Of a stretch of DNA of 64,000 bases, positions 33,202-41,588 are shown in pieces. The notes below the pieces were generated by a model. It saw only the letters and a list, made by a program, of their open reading frames with translations, had not been told where the DNA came from and did no database searches. The stretch is from NCBI RefSeq assembly GCF_900625025.1, contig NZ_LR130574.1, positions 62,001-126,000 on the forward strand, given 5' to 3'. Origin of the DNA: Lachnoclostridium sp. Marseille-P6806. GTDB lineage: Bacteria; Bacillota; Clostridia; Lachnospirales; Lachnospiraceae. Each line of letters opens with the position of its first letter. The stretch's first letter is position 1. The translations under genes and the position numbers were made by a program.

Positions 33202-35057
33202 GATTTATCGGAAATAAAGAGTCAATCGTAGAGCAAATTGATTCTTTTATTGATAGCAAAATAACATCCAATGATAAGCTCACTCTATTCGATGCGTTTT
33301 GCGGAACAGGCTCTGTATCAGACAGATTAAAAAATAAATTTGGCGTTGTTATTAATGACAATCTTAGGTGGGCCACCGTTTATACCGCCGGCAGATTATA
33401 TGCTCCAATCTGTCATTTTGAAAAGCTTGGCTTTGATCCGTTTGATTTTTTAAATCAAAGCTGTGATAAAATTCACGGTTTTATATATAAAACATACGCT
33501 CCGACGGAAAGCGAAAGAATGTATTTTACTCCTGAGAATGCAGCACGGATCGACTATTTCAGAAATCAGATAGAAGAATGGTATAGAGGCGAATTGCTTA
33601 CTGAATCAGAATATATGTTTCTTCTTGCCAGCCTTATAGAGTCAGTATCAAAGGTTTCAAATACTGCAGGAGTATACGGTGCGTTCTTAAAAAAATGGGA
33701 TGGACGAGCATTAAAACCGATTGAATTTGTAAAGCCGTCATATAATGAACGCACACCAGAAGATGTTAAAATCTATAATGATAAAATAGAAACTATCATT
33801 TCGAACGTCGAATGCGATATTCTATATTTAGACCCACCGTACACACAGAATCAGTACGGAACACAATATCATTTGCTTGAAACATTAATTTTGAATGATT
33901 TTCCTTGTGTTAGCAAGGTGACGGGATCTCGCCCCGTCATGCCTATGAGATCTGATTGGTCTAAAGAGTACAAGGTTAATATCCTTTTCGACAAGATTAT
34001 TGCTAAAACCAAAGCGCGCTATATTGTCCTTAGCTATAACAATGACGGCTTCATGTCTAAAGAATATATTGAAGCTGTTATGAAACGCTATGGAAAAGCA
34101 GAAACATATTGCTGTAAAAAAATTAGCTATAAAAAATATCAGAACTGGAAGTCACAAAACCATAAGGAACATTTTGAATATTTATTCTTTGTAGAGAAAA
34201 AGAATCCATCGAATGTTGTATATGAATCACCGCTCAACTATATAGGAAACAAAACTCGTGTAATTACAGAAATAAAAAAAGGTCTTCCTGTCGATATAGA
34301 CAATTTTATAGATGCGTTTGGGGGCGGTTTTAATGTTGGAATCAATATAAATTCTGAAAGCATCATATACAATGAGTACAATCACTTTGTCAAGGAACTT
34401 ATCGAATCCTTTTGGCATTATGATACGTTTTCCTATATTGTCTATATGAAAAAAATAATACAGCGCTTTAAATTGGAACGTGGAGATAAAGATTCCTATC
34501 TCAAAGTGCGCAATTATTACAACTCTTTTAGAGAGAATAAACGTGATCCACGATTATTACTCGTAGTAATACTATATAGTTTTCAACAACAGGTTCGTTT
34601 TAATGGAAACCATGAATTTAACAATCCTGTGGGGATGCGATGGTTTAACGATAAGATTTTGGAAAAGCTTATAAGTTTTTCCCGCCGTATAAAGGAATTA
34701 AATGTTCGATTCTACTGTTCAGATTACACGGAAATGTTTCAACATGTTAATGATGGGCACACGTTCATATATCTCGATCCACCGTATATGCTTACCAATG
34801 GCTCGTATAATGATGGAAAAAGAGGTTTTAAAGGCTGGGATGCTTCGCAAGAGTTTGCACTCTTCAATTTTTTGGACAGATTAAACAGCGTGGGAAGCCG
34901 ATTTATGCTGTCCTACATTTTGGAACATAAAGGCAAAATAAACCAAAATCTACTGAATTGGACGAGAGACAACAATTACCACATCATAGAATTGGGAGAT
35001 ATTCTAGGGATATCCGGAAGTCGCAGAAAGGAAATATTGGTAGTCAACTATGAATGA
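33198..35057 (+). CDS. tandem-domain DNA adenine methyltransferase (M.FokI-like)
   Basis: 619 residues with two complete Dam/D12-class domains. Domain 1 (1-335): MRFIGNKESI, FDAFCGTGSV (31-40), ERMYFTPENAARIDYFR and DPPYTQNQYG (DPPY at 212-215). Domain 2 (about 345-619): LNYIGNKTRVITEI, DAFGGGFN (372-379) and LDPPYMLTNGSY (527-530). Both have the SAM site and the DPPY catalytic motif. The first domain resembles the first half of M.FokI. In that family each half methylates one strand of an asymmetric site, so this system probably recognises a non-palindromic sequence. It overlaps both neighbours (ATGA at its start, eight bases at its end). AT-rich, unlike the flanking polysaccharide genes. Confidence 0.92.
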   Translation: MRFIGNKESIVEQIDSFIDSKITSNDKLTLFDAFCGTGSVSDRLKNKFGVVINDNLRWATVYTAGRLYAPICHFEKLGFDPFDFLNQSCDKIHGFIYKTYAPTESERMYFTPENAARIDYFRNQIEEWYRGELLTESEYMFLLASLIESVSKVSNTAGVYGAFLKKWDGRALKPIEFVKPSYNERTPEDVKIYNDKIETIISNVECDILYLDPPYTQNQYGTQYHLLETLILNDFPCVSKVTGSRPVMPMRSDWSKEYKVNILFDKIIAKTKARYIVLSYNNDGFMSKEYIEAVMKRYGKAETYCCKKISYKKYQNWKSQNHKEHFEYLFFVEKKNPSNVVYESPLNYIGNKTRVITEIKKGLPVDIDNFIDAFGGGFNVGININSESIIYNEYNHFVKELIESFWHYDTFSYIVYMKKIIQRFKLERGDKDSYLKVRNYYNSFRENKRDPRLLLVVILYSFQQQVRFNGNHEFNNPVGMRWFNDKILEKLISFSRRIKELNVRFYCSDYTEMFQHVNDGHTFIYLDPPYMLTNGSYNDGKRGFKGWDASQEFALFNFLDRLNSVGSRFMLSYILEHKGKINQNLLNWTRDNNYHIIELGDILGISGSRRKEILVVNYE

Positions 35058-36279
35058 TAAACCTTTATTTGTAATCAAGCGAAATTTACAAAAATCTGCA
35101 CAGACAGGGGTAACCTTTCAAGATCAACTTGAGGATGAAAACCTAAAAGATATCTGCCAGAAAATAACCGGTCGCTCGGATTATAATTGTCAATATGTAG
35201 AAAATGATTATAGCGATGTTTTTTTAGCTAACACCTATAATAAGGGCCGTCTGGCAACACTCCGCTATGGTGGCTATGTTCACTTCATAACATTTTCAGA
35301 ACTAGCTGTCGAGGGACGCAACTCAAGTATTCAGAGCGTGCCTACGGCATTTAATATCTTTTATATGTGCCCGTATGAAAAGAAAAAATTATATTATTAT
35401 TTCATCTGCAAACATGGAAATCCAGCAACAGATTATCATTTGTTCATCTATAGGCTTATGCAGACAGTAGGATTCACTTTCTTGAATTTTCCCATCTCAT
35501 CCGCAACAACTAGTTTTGTAACAATTGAAGACATGATGCGAGCACGTGATGAGAATCGCGGAACAAACAGAAGCAATAATTCCACTTATATTAGCAAAAA
35601 CGAAGACGGCAAATATGAGGCTTATTGCAAAACCTATGGTGCAAGCAAATATGAATCCAGTCTTATATGTTATGCAATGTCCATGATAATTGGGCACGCA
35701 GAAAAAATAAAGCTATATGAAATATTAGAAGGCAATTTGAACGAACTGCCAGACTCAAGTTTACAAGTCCTTAGAAAAATGGACACGGTTGATATTATAA
35801 AAACCGACTTGACTTTTGAAAAAAGAATTTTTGAAGAGAGCCGTGATAATCAACTGCGTTCTCCGAGGTATCAGTATAATCTGCTCAATAAACTCGGAGA
35901 GAAACATTGCGCCCTGTGTGGATGTACGATTCCTGATATAATTCAAGGCGCACATATCTGGCCTGTTGCGAGCATAAAGGCTGCAAAATCAATCAGTATA
36001 GATGATAAAGTTCGATATGCAACAGATGGGGATAATGGCCTTTGGCTGTGCGAGAATCACCATAAATTGTTTGATAGAAACATAATTGCAATTATGAGTG
36101 ATGGTTCCGTTAAATATAATCATAGCCTTTCCGCATCCTATATTCCTTATCTGCATACATTTACAGAAAATACACAATTGCCGTCCATGTACCTAAACGA
36201 TAAGTTTAAGCACTATGTTGAACTTCGTAACAGAGTTCTGGATGCTGCAAGTTTTGTCAGGTTTAAATTGCACTCATAA
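35050..36279 (+). CDS. HNH restriction endonuclease
   Basis: 409 residues. The C-terminal nuclease domain carries a zinc-binding CALC (Cys287, Cys290) and GAHIWPVA (the first catalytic His) and ends in GLWLCENHHKLFD (Cys334, Asn336, His337, His338), the HNH_2-like pattern. The N-terminal 270 residues are unrecognised and presumably read the DNA sequence. It starts inside the methylase stop region, so the pair forms an R-M unit. FokI-type systems use a different nuclease fold, so an HNH domain beside an M.FokI-like methylase is uncommon. Low GC suggests acquisition from another organism. Confidence 0.85.
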   Translation: MNDKPLFVIKRNLQKSAQTGVTFQDQLEDENLKDICQKITGRSDYNCQYVENDYSDVFLANTYNKGRLATLRYGGYVHFITFSELAVEGRNSSIQSVPTAFNIFYMCPYEKKKLYYYFICKHGNPATDYHLFIYRLMQTVGFTFLNFPISSATTSFVTIEDMMRARDENRGTNRSNNSTYISKNEDGKYEAYCKTYGASKYESSLICYAMSMIIGHAEKIKLYEILEGNLNELPDSSLQVLRKMDTVDIIKTDLTFEKRIFEESRDNQLRSPRYQYNLLNKLGEKHCALCGCTIPDIIQGAHIWPVASIKAAKSISIDDKVRYATDGDNGLWLCENHHKLFDRNIIAIMSDGSVKYNHSLSASYIPYLHTFTENTQLPSMYLNDKFKHYVELRNRVLDAASFVRFKLHS

Positions 36280-36390
36280 TTATTCAGCCGGCTCAGCATA
36301 TCTTTTAAGATATACAAGTACAGCTGAAGATAAGCGGAAGAAAGAACTGACCCTTGAGAAGTCAAATACCCCGCCGCAGAACACCTGAAT

Positions 36391-36570
36391 AAAATTGCCG
36401 AAGCCCAAATAGCCCCCCATCGCAGCCGCAAAACCGCCTGCGCGGACCTTTCAGCAAACGAAACTGCTGTCCGGCAGAGGGACGGCACGAGCCGCAACGC
36501 GACTCGGCACCCTGCGCGCTGGCGCTGGGTGATTGCGGCGCATACCTCGCCGGGAACACTTCGGCACGGA
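36391..36570 (+). repeat. hairpin repeat copy 6, split by an ~82-bp insertion
   Basis: The left part (36391-36448) matches GCCGAAGCCCAAAT, ATCGCAGCCGCAAAACCGCC and TGCGCGGA; the right part (36531-36570) matches GCGGCGCATACCTCGCC and CACTTCGGCAC. About 82 bases of GC-rich DNA lie between them, exactly in the loop side of the third hairpin. It ends at GGAGGACAAC and the ATG of the deacetylase-like gene. The remaining 36280-36390 is AT-rich with no gene seen. Confidence 0.75.
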
Positions 36571-36577
36571 GGACAAC

Positions 36578-37318
36578 ATGAAGATTGCGCTGCGCATGGA
36601 TGATATTACCGCCGATATGGACTGGGCCCGTTTCCGGAGAATGAAAGCACTGCTGGACCGCGCCGGAATACGCCCGCTCATCGGCGTCGTGCCGTCGCCG
36701 CAGGATGCAGGGCTCCATTTCGAGGCGCCGCACGAAGACTTCTGGGCTTCCGTAAGACAGTGGAAAGAGGCCGGCTGGACCATCGCCATGCACGGCCTCA
36801 CACATGTTTATACCACGGCGGACGGCGGCATGTTTCCGCTGAACCGCCAGTCCGAATTTGCGGGCCTTTCTCTCTCCCGGCAGCGGGACATGATCGCGGA
36901 GGGGAAACGGCTTCTTGCAGAGCAGGGCATCCGCACGGATATCTTCATGGCCCCCTCCCACTCCTACGACCGGTCTACTCTGACGGCCCTGAAAGACAAC
37001 GGCTTCACCCGTATCACGGACGGCTTCGGCCGCGCGCCCTACCGCTGCGCTGGCATGACGTTCTATCCGATCTCCGCCGACCGGCGCAGGGCTCTTGCCG
37101 CCCGCAGAGGCATGACCACCTTTGTCCTCCACACAAACACGATGACAGAGAGCGACTTCGCTTTCTATGAGACACTGCTGGAGGGGGGAAAGGTGATCTC
37201 CTACGACGAGCTGCTGCAATGCCCGGCCGGGCCCAGAGGTCCTCTCGGGTGCGCTCTGGAGTACGGCATGGCCCGCGGAAAGCGCTTCCTTGTCGGGCTC
37301 CGAACTGGGCGGGGGTGA
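36578..37318 (+). CDS. DUF2334-type polysaccharide deacetylase-like protein
   Basis: 246 residues of a NodB-like barrel: ALRMDDITADMDWARF (metal-binding DD), PLIGVVPSPQD, TIAMHGLTHVY (MHGxTH, metal-binding) and FMAPSHSYDRSTL. The family resembles carbohydrate de-N-acetylases. No signal peptide, so it would act on an internal sugar intermediate. It is the only polysaccharide-type gene on the plus strand and converges on the asparagine synthase gene (13 bases between ends). The ATG at 36578 follows GGAGG. Confidence 0.85.
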   Translation: MKIALRMDDITADMDWARFRRMKALLDRAGIRPLIGVVPSPQDAGLHFEAPHEDFWASVRQWKEAGWTIAMHGLTHVYTTADGGMFPLNRQSEFAGLSLSRQRDMIAEGKRLLAEQGIRTDIFMAPSHSYDRSTLTALKDNGFTRITDGFGRAPYRCAGMTFYPISADRRRALAARRGMTTFVLHTNTMTESDFAFYETLLEGGKVISYDELLQCPAGPRGPLGCALEYGMARGKRFLVGLRTGRG

Positions 37319-37331
37319 TCCTCCGCGGCGT

Positions 37332-39311
37332 TCAGGCGCTCTGCCGTCCGCCTCTCTCTGATCTCATCCATTCCTCGAACATCAGCACATACCAGATCTG
37401 CGGCCTCCACACGCCGTTCCGCATGAAATCATCCCAGAGCCGGCGCACCGCCGATACATTGAGAAATCCCTCCGCCCGGAGCCTTTCCGGCACAAGCAGC
37501 TCCTCCGCCCACTCTCTGAGTCCCGGCTCGCGGAGCCATCCTGCCACCGGCACGGAAAAACCCTTTTTCGGCCGGTCCATGAGCTCTTTCGGCACGTAGC
37601 GGTAAAGGACGTTCCGAAGTATCCGCTTCCCCGTTCCGTCCCCGCGAAGAAACTCCACCGGGAGAGACCACGCAAATTCCACTACATCCCTGTCAAGCAA
37701 CGGCACGCGGGTCTCCAGAGATACCGCCATAGACGTCCGATCCACCTTTACCAGAATATCGTCCGGCAGATACAGCAGCATATCCCCCAGCATGCAGTCA
37801 TGATACAGCTCTCCCGGCTCGTCCGGCGGAAGCGCGGCATACGGCGTCTCCTCCGGGATCAGCGGGAGCGCCGCTCCGTCTGGGGAAAGAACAAGGCCGT
37901 CCGCAAACGGATCGCTGCAATATGCGGAATCATGAATGTCAAGAGGCCCCCGCGCGGCAAGCTGAAGCCCCCGCCCCCGCCACAGCTTCTTTCCGGCAAG
38001 CGGGCTGCGCAGGAGAGCCGCCCCTGCGGGCCTCCTGAGGAGGGGCGGGAGCTTTTTCGCTTTCCGCCACTTGCCCTCCGCCCACGAATAGGCATTATAA
38101 CCCGCAAACAGCTCGTCCCCTGCATCGCCGGAAAGGGACACCGTCACGTGCTGTCTCGTCATCCGGCTGACGAGATAGGTCGGAATCTGCGAGGAATCCG
38201 CAAAGGGCTCGGAGAACATCGCCGGAAGCAGCGGAATGACGGCCTTGGCGTCCTCCTCCGTGATATACAGCTCCGTGTGATCGGTGCCGAGCTGCCGTGC
38301 AATCTGCGCCGCCGCCTCCGCCTCATCGTGCTCCCGGTCCTCCATGCCGATCGTGAAGCTCCGGACCCGCGCCGTGCTCTCCGCCTGCATCAGCGCCGTG
38401 ATCGTGCTGCTGTCAATCCCCGCGGAGAGGAACGCGCCCAGCGGGACATCCGCGGCGCTCTGCTCCCGGACGGCGCGCCGGAGAAGACGCTCGAGCTCTG
38501 CCGATGCCTCCTCAAAGCTCCCCCGGAACCGGTTGCTCTGTCCGCGCTGCGCCGTCTCCCGCAGCGACCAGTAGGGGGTCACAAAGGCGCTCAGCTCCCC
38601 GACGCTCCGCACCGCGCGCCCCGTCCCCGCACCGCCGCGCGAGACGCCCTCCACGCCGTCCTCCGTGACTTTCAGCGTCAGCGTCGTCCCCGGCAGGAGC
38701 TTCGCCGCATTCCGGTAGATCGTGCAGGGCGCGGGGATATAGCCCCGCGCAAAATAAAAAGGCAGCACACGGCGATCCGGCTCGCCGTCAAAGCCGTCCA
38801 GCAGAGCAAGGCTTCCCAGCTCCGAGGCAAACGCAAAGACAGCTCCCGCAAAGCCGTAATACAGCGGCTTCTCTCCGATCCGGTCCCGCATCAGCGTGAG
38901 CTCGCGCCGCTCGAGATCATACAGCGCGACGGCAAACATCCCCCGGCACGCCCGCAGCGTCTTTTCTATTCCGAACGCCGCAAAGCTCTCGAGGAGAATC
39001 TCCGTGTCCGAGCTCCCCCGCAGGGAAGAGACATTCCCCTCCGCGAGCAGCTGCGCACGGAGCTCCGCGCTGTTATAGATCTCGCCGTTGTAGACCATCG
39101 CATAGCGCCCGGAACGGGAGAGCATCGGCTGCGCGCCGGTTTCCGTGAGGTCCACCACCGCAAGGCGGCGATGCCCCAGCGCCACCGCGCCGTCGCCGGA
39201 GACCCAGCTCCCATCCGCATCCGGCCCGCGGTGCGCCATGCGGCTCTTCATTCTCTCAATATTCTCTTTTGCCGCCGGCCCGCCGTGAATCAGCCCCGCG
39301 ATTCCGCACAT
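37332..39311 (-). CDS. asnB: asparagine synthase-type glutamine amidotransferase
   Basis: 659 residues. N-terminal glutaminase with the nucleophile Cys2 (MCGIAGLIHGG), RGPDADGSW and YNGEIYN; C-terminal synthetase with the ATP-binding SAGIDSSTI and SLSGDAGDELFAGY. It activates a carboxylate with ATP and transfers ammonia from glutamine. The ATG follows GGAGG. In polysaccharide loci such proteins often turn uronic acids into uronamides rather than make asparagine, and this is one of two paralogues here. It is the distal gene of the right half. Confidence 0.9.
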   Translation of the reverse strand: MCGIAGLIHGGPAAKENIERMKSRMAHRGPDADGSWVSGDGAVALGHRRLAVVDLTETGAQPMLSRSGRYAMVYNGEIYNSAELRAQLLAEGNVSSLRGSSDTEILLESFAAFGIEKTLRACRGMFAVALYDLERRELTLMRDRIGEKPLYYGFAGAVFAFASELGSLALLDGFDGEPDRRVLPFYFARGYIPAPCTIYRNAAKLLPGTTLTLKVTEDGVEGVSRGGAGTGRAVRSVGELSAFVTPYWSLRETAQRGQSNRFRGSFEEASAELERLLRRAVREQSAADVPLGAFLSAGIDSSTITALMQAESTARVRSFTIGMEDREHDEAEAAAQIARQLGTDHTELYITEEDAKAVIPLLPAMFSEPFADSSQIPTYLVSRMTRQHVTVSLSGDAGDELFAGYNAYSWAEGKWRKAKKLPPLLRRPAGAALLRSPLAGKKLWRGRGLQLAARGPLDIHDSAYCSDPFADGLVLSPDGAALPLIPEETPYAALPPDEPGELYHDCMLGDMLLYLPDDILVKVDRTSMAVSLETRVPLLDRDVVEFAWSLPVEFLRGDGTGKRILRNVLYRYVPKELMDRPKKGFSVPVAGWLREPGLREWAEELLVPERLRAEGFLNVSAVRRLWDDFMRNGVWRPQIWYVLMFEEWMRSERGGRQSA

Positions 39312-39324
39312 AAAAAACCTCCAT

Positions 39325-40434
39325 TCACTCCGCTTCCTCCGGCTTTTTCGCGTAGCTCCCGTCCTCGATATGCCCCCGTATCGTCTCCATCGCCGCCGCC
39401 TGCTCCGCCGTCCACTGCTCATAGGCCGTCTGCCACGAGCCGTAGCGCGCATCCCCGCGGCGGTCCGGCAGATCATAGTTCTCGGCGAGGTACCGCTCAA
39501 ACCATGCCGTGACTTTCTGCGCTCCGGAGGCATTGGTGTGACTGCCGTAGTCCTTGAAGTCAGACGCTCCATCAAGACCAATCGCCCCGTACTCCCGGTT
39601 CATGTTCACAAAACCGAAGCCCTCCGAGCGCACGCGGGTCCCGATATAATTGAACATCTCCATCTGTTCCTTTGTAAGGAGGTAGGGCGAAACGATAAAA
39701 AGAGCCTGCTGCCCTCTCTCGTTCAGCCAGTCCATGAGCTCTGTCAGACACTCGTCCTGTACCGCCGGAATCGGCGTCTCCGCCATATCCTCCGACCAAT
39801 CCTCCAGCACGATGGGAGCGACATCGTCTGTGATATCAAAGCCTTTCTGCGCGTCCGGCACGTTGTAAAAAGCCGTTTCCCACTGACCGAAAAGGCGAAG
39901 CGAGCGCCAGTTTGCATGATATTTGAAAATATCAAAATAATAGCTGTACGCTTCCTTGTCCGGATCCGAGATCCCGCCCTCCACGCGGCTCTCGTCAAGC
40001 AGGGTGCGGATCGCCGCCGCCCGGTTAGCCGAGTAGCGGAGATTGTCCGTCACCCCGCGCGTGAATGCCATGTTGTTCGTCATATCATGCTCGTCGCCCG
40101 TGTACATGCGCACTTCAAAGATGAGAAGCTCCGGGCTTTGCCGCGAGAGCGCCTCCTTTGCGAGATAGAGCTGGGCTGCCGGCCGCTGCGTGTTCGTCGA
40201 AAGAGGGTAGCACACCAGTCCCGTCTCCCCGTACATCTGCGGCGTGCTGTAATACGGGAACACCGGACTCGACCCGATCATCACCGCGTCGATGCTGTGC
40301 TTCGGCTCCGCATAAAATCCGTTGAAGCGGTCCTTGACGTCTCCGTTTGTTCGCAGGATATACGTGAGGCGCGCGAGAAGAAACAGAAAGAGGGCAAGAA
40401 AAAGAGCCGATTGCATCCATTGTTTTCTGGTCAT
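39325..40434 (-). CDS. membrane-anchored SGNH-like protein (polysaccharide modification)
   Basis: 369 residues. One N-terminal membrane helix (about 7-27), then a soluble domain outside the cell. AVMIGSSPVF (about 50-59) fits block I of SGNH hydrolases with a Ser after Gly, and KDYGSHTNASGAQKVTAWF (about 288-306) fits the late Asp/His block. This is the topology of AlgJ/AlgX and DltD-like proteins that help acylate polymers. Family membership is inferred from motifs only. It overlaps the previous GT4 stop as ATGA. Confidence 0.65.
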   Translation of the reverse strand: MTRKQWMQSALFLALFLFLLARLTYILRTNGDVKDRFNGFYAEPKHSIDAVMIGSSPVFPYYSTPQMYGETGLVCYPLSTNTQRPAAQLYLAKEALSRQSPELLIFEVRMYTGDEHDMTNNMAFTRGVTDNLRYSANRAAAIRTLLDESRVEGGISDPDKEAYSYYFDIFKYHANWRSLRLFGQWETAFYNVPDAQKGFDITDDVAPIVLEDWSEDMAETPIPAVQDECLTELMDWLNERGQQALFIVSPYLLTKEQMEMFNYIGTRVRSEGFGFVNMNREYGAIGLDGASDFKDYGSHTNASGAQKVTAWFERYLAENYDLPDRRGDARYGSWQTAYEQWTAEQAAAMETIRGHIEDGSYAKKPEEAE

Positions 40435-41588
40435 TCCGATACCTGTCCCCCGCTGCTTCCATCCAGCACGCTCCGCAGATACTCTTCCCAGCGGGCAAGC
40501 GCCTGCTCCGGAGCGCAGAGCTCCCGGACCCGGACGGCGGCCTGTCCCATCCGCGCGGCAAGCTCCGGCGCCTCCAGCAGCTCCCGGCAGGCCTCCTCCA
40601 TCGCCCTGGCATCGCCCACCGGGACAAGGATCCCGTTCTCATGGTCACGGATGAGCTCGCCCGGGCCGCCGCAGGGACAGTCCGTCGCGATGCAGGGAAG
40701 TCCCAGTGCCATGGCCTCGAGCAGAGCGTTCGGCATCCCCTCCCGGTTCGAGGCAAGGAGAAAGAGCGACGCCCGGCTGATCCGTTCCGCCACGTCCTCC
40801 GTCGTCCCGGCAAAAAGAACCCGCTCCGCAAGTCCGAGCCGGCATGTCTCCGCCTCGAGCGCCTCCCGCGCGGGGCCGTCTCCGTACAGCACCAGCCGGT
40901 ACTCCGGAAATGCCGCCGCCAGACGTGAAAACGACGTGATCATCAGCTTTTGATTTTTATTCTCATCGATGCGTCCCACGGAGACAATGGTCTTCTCCCG
41001 CTCGCCCGTCCACGGCTCCCGCATGAACTGTTCATGCAGCGGATTCGGAAGAATCACGGCCTTTTCCGCGATAACCTGCGGAAAAAAATCCTTTCCCGCC
41101 GCGGTCTGGAGCACGACTCCCGCCGCGCGCGGGAAAAACCGCAGCATCTCTCTGCGCAGTCTCGGATCGGCGTACTCTCTCGCGGGATCGCTGCGGACGG
41201 ACACGACGACCGGAATCCCCAGTCCCGATGCCGAGGACAGGGCCATGACGTTATTTTTTCCGATAAAGGAGAGTATGATATCCGGCCGCTCCTTTTTCCA
41301 TATCCCCCGAAGCTTTTTCCAGCGGCGGAAAAAATTGACCGGCCTCCCGACAAGCGGCAGCGCACAGAGCTCCCGCCCCGTGATGTCCGAGAGAACCCGG
41401 CGGATGCCGTCTCCGCCCGCATGACGCAGCCGGTATTCGTCCGGACGGCGGTACTGGGTCACAAGCGTCACCTGCCAGCCCCGCTCGCAGAGATAATCCG
41501 CCAGATTCGCCATCACGCGTTCCGCACCGCCCTTATTCAGTGAATTGATAAACAACGCAATGTTCGGCATCCGCTTCTCCGTGTTCAT
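40431..41588 (-). CDS. GT4 glycosyltransferase
   Basis: 385 residues. NIALFINSLNKGGAERVMAN, SFIGKNNVMAL, VSVGRIDENKNQKLMI and SNREGMPNALLEAMALGLPC (EX7E region) define a retaining GT4 of the WcaL/PglA/RfaG type. It shares the TDCPCGGPGELI ending with the GT4 at 44530-45639, so the two are paralogues. It overlaps both neighbours by ATGA, giving tight coupling of asparagine synthase, GT4 and SGNH-like genes. Donor unknown. Confidence 0.92.
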   Translation of the reverse strand: MNTEKRMPNIALFINSLNKGGAERVMANLADYLCERGWQVTLVTQYRRPDEYRLRHAGGDGIRRVLSDITGRELCALPLVGRPVNFFRRWKKLRGIWKKERPDIILSFIGKNNVMALSSASGLGIPVVVSVRSDPAREYADPRLRREMLRFFPRAAGVVLQTAAGKDFFPQVIAEKAVILPNPLHEQFMREPWTGEREKTIVSVGRIDENKNQKLMITSFSRLAAAFPEYRLVLYGDGPAREALEAETCRLGLAERVLFAGTTEDVAERISRASLFLLASNREGMPNALLEAMALGLPCIATDCPCGGPGELIRDHENGILVPVGDARAMEEACRELLEAPELAARMGQAAVRVRELCAPEQALARWEEYLRSVLDGSSGGQVSE

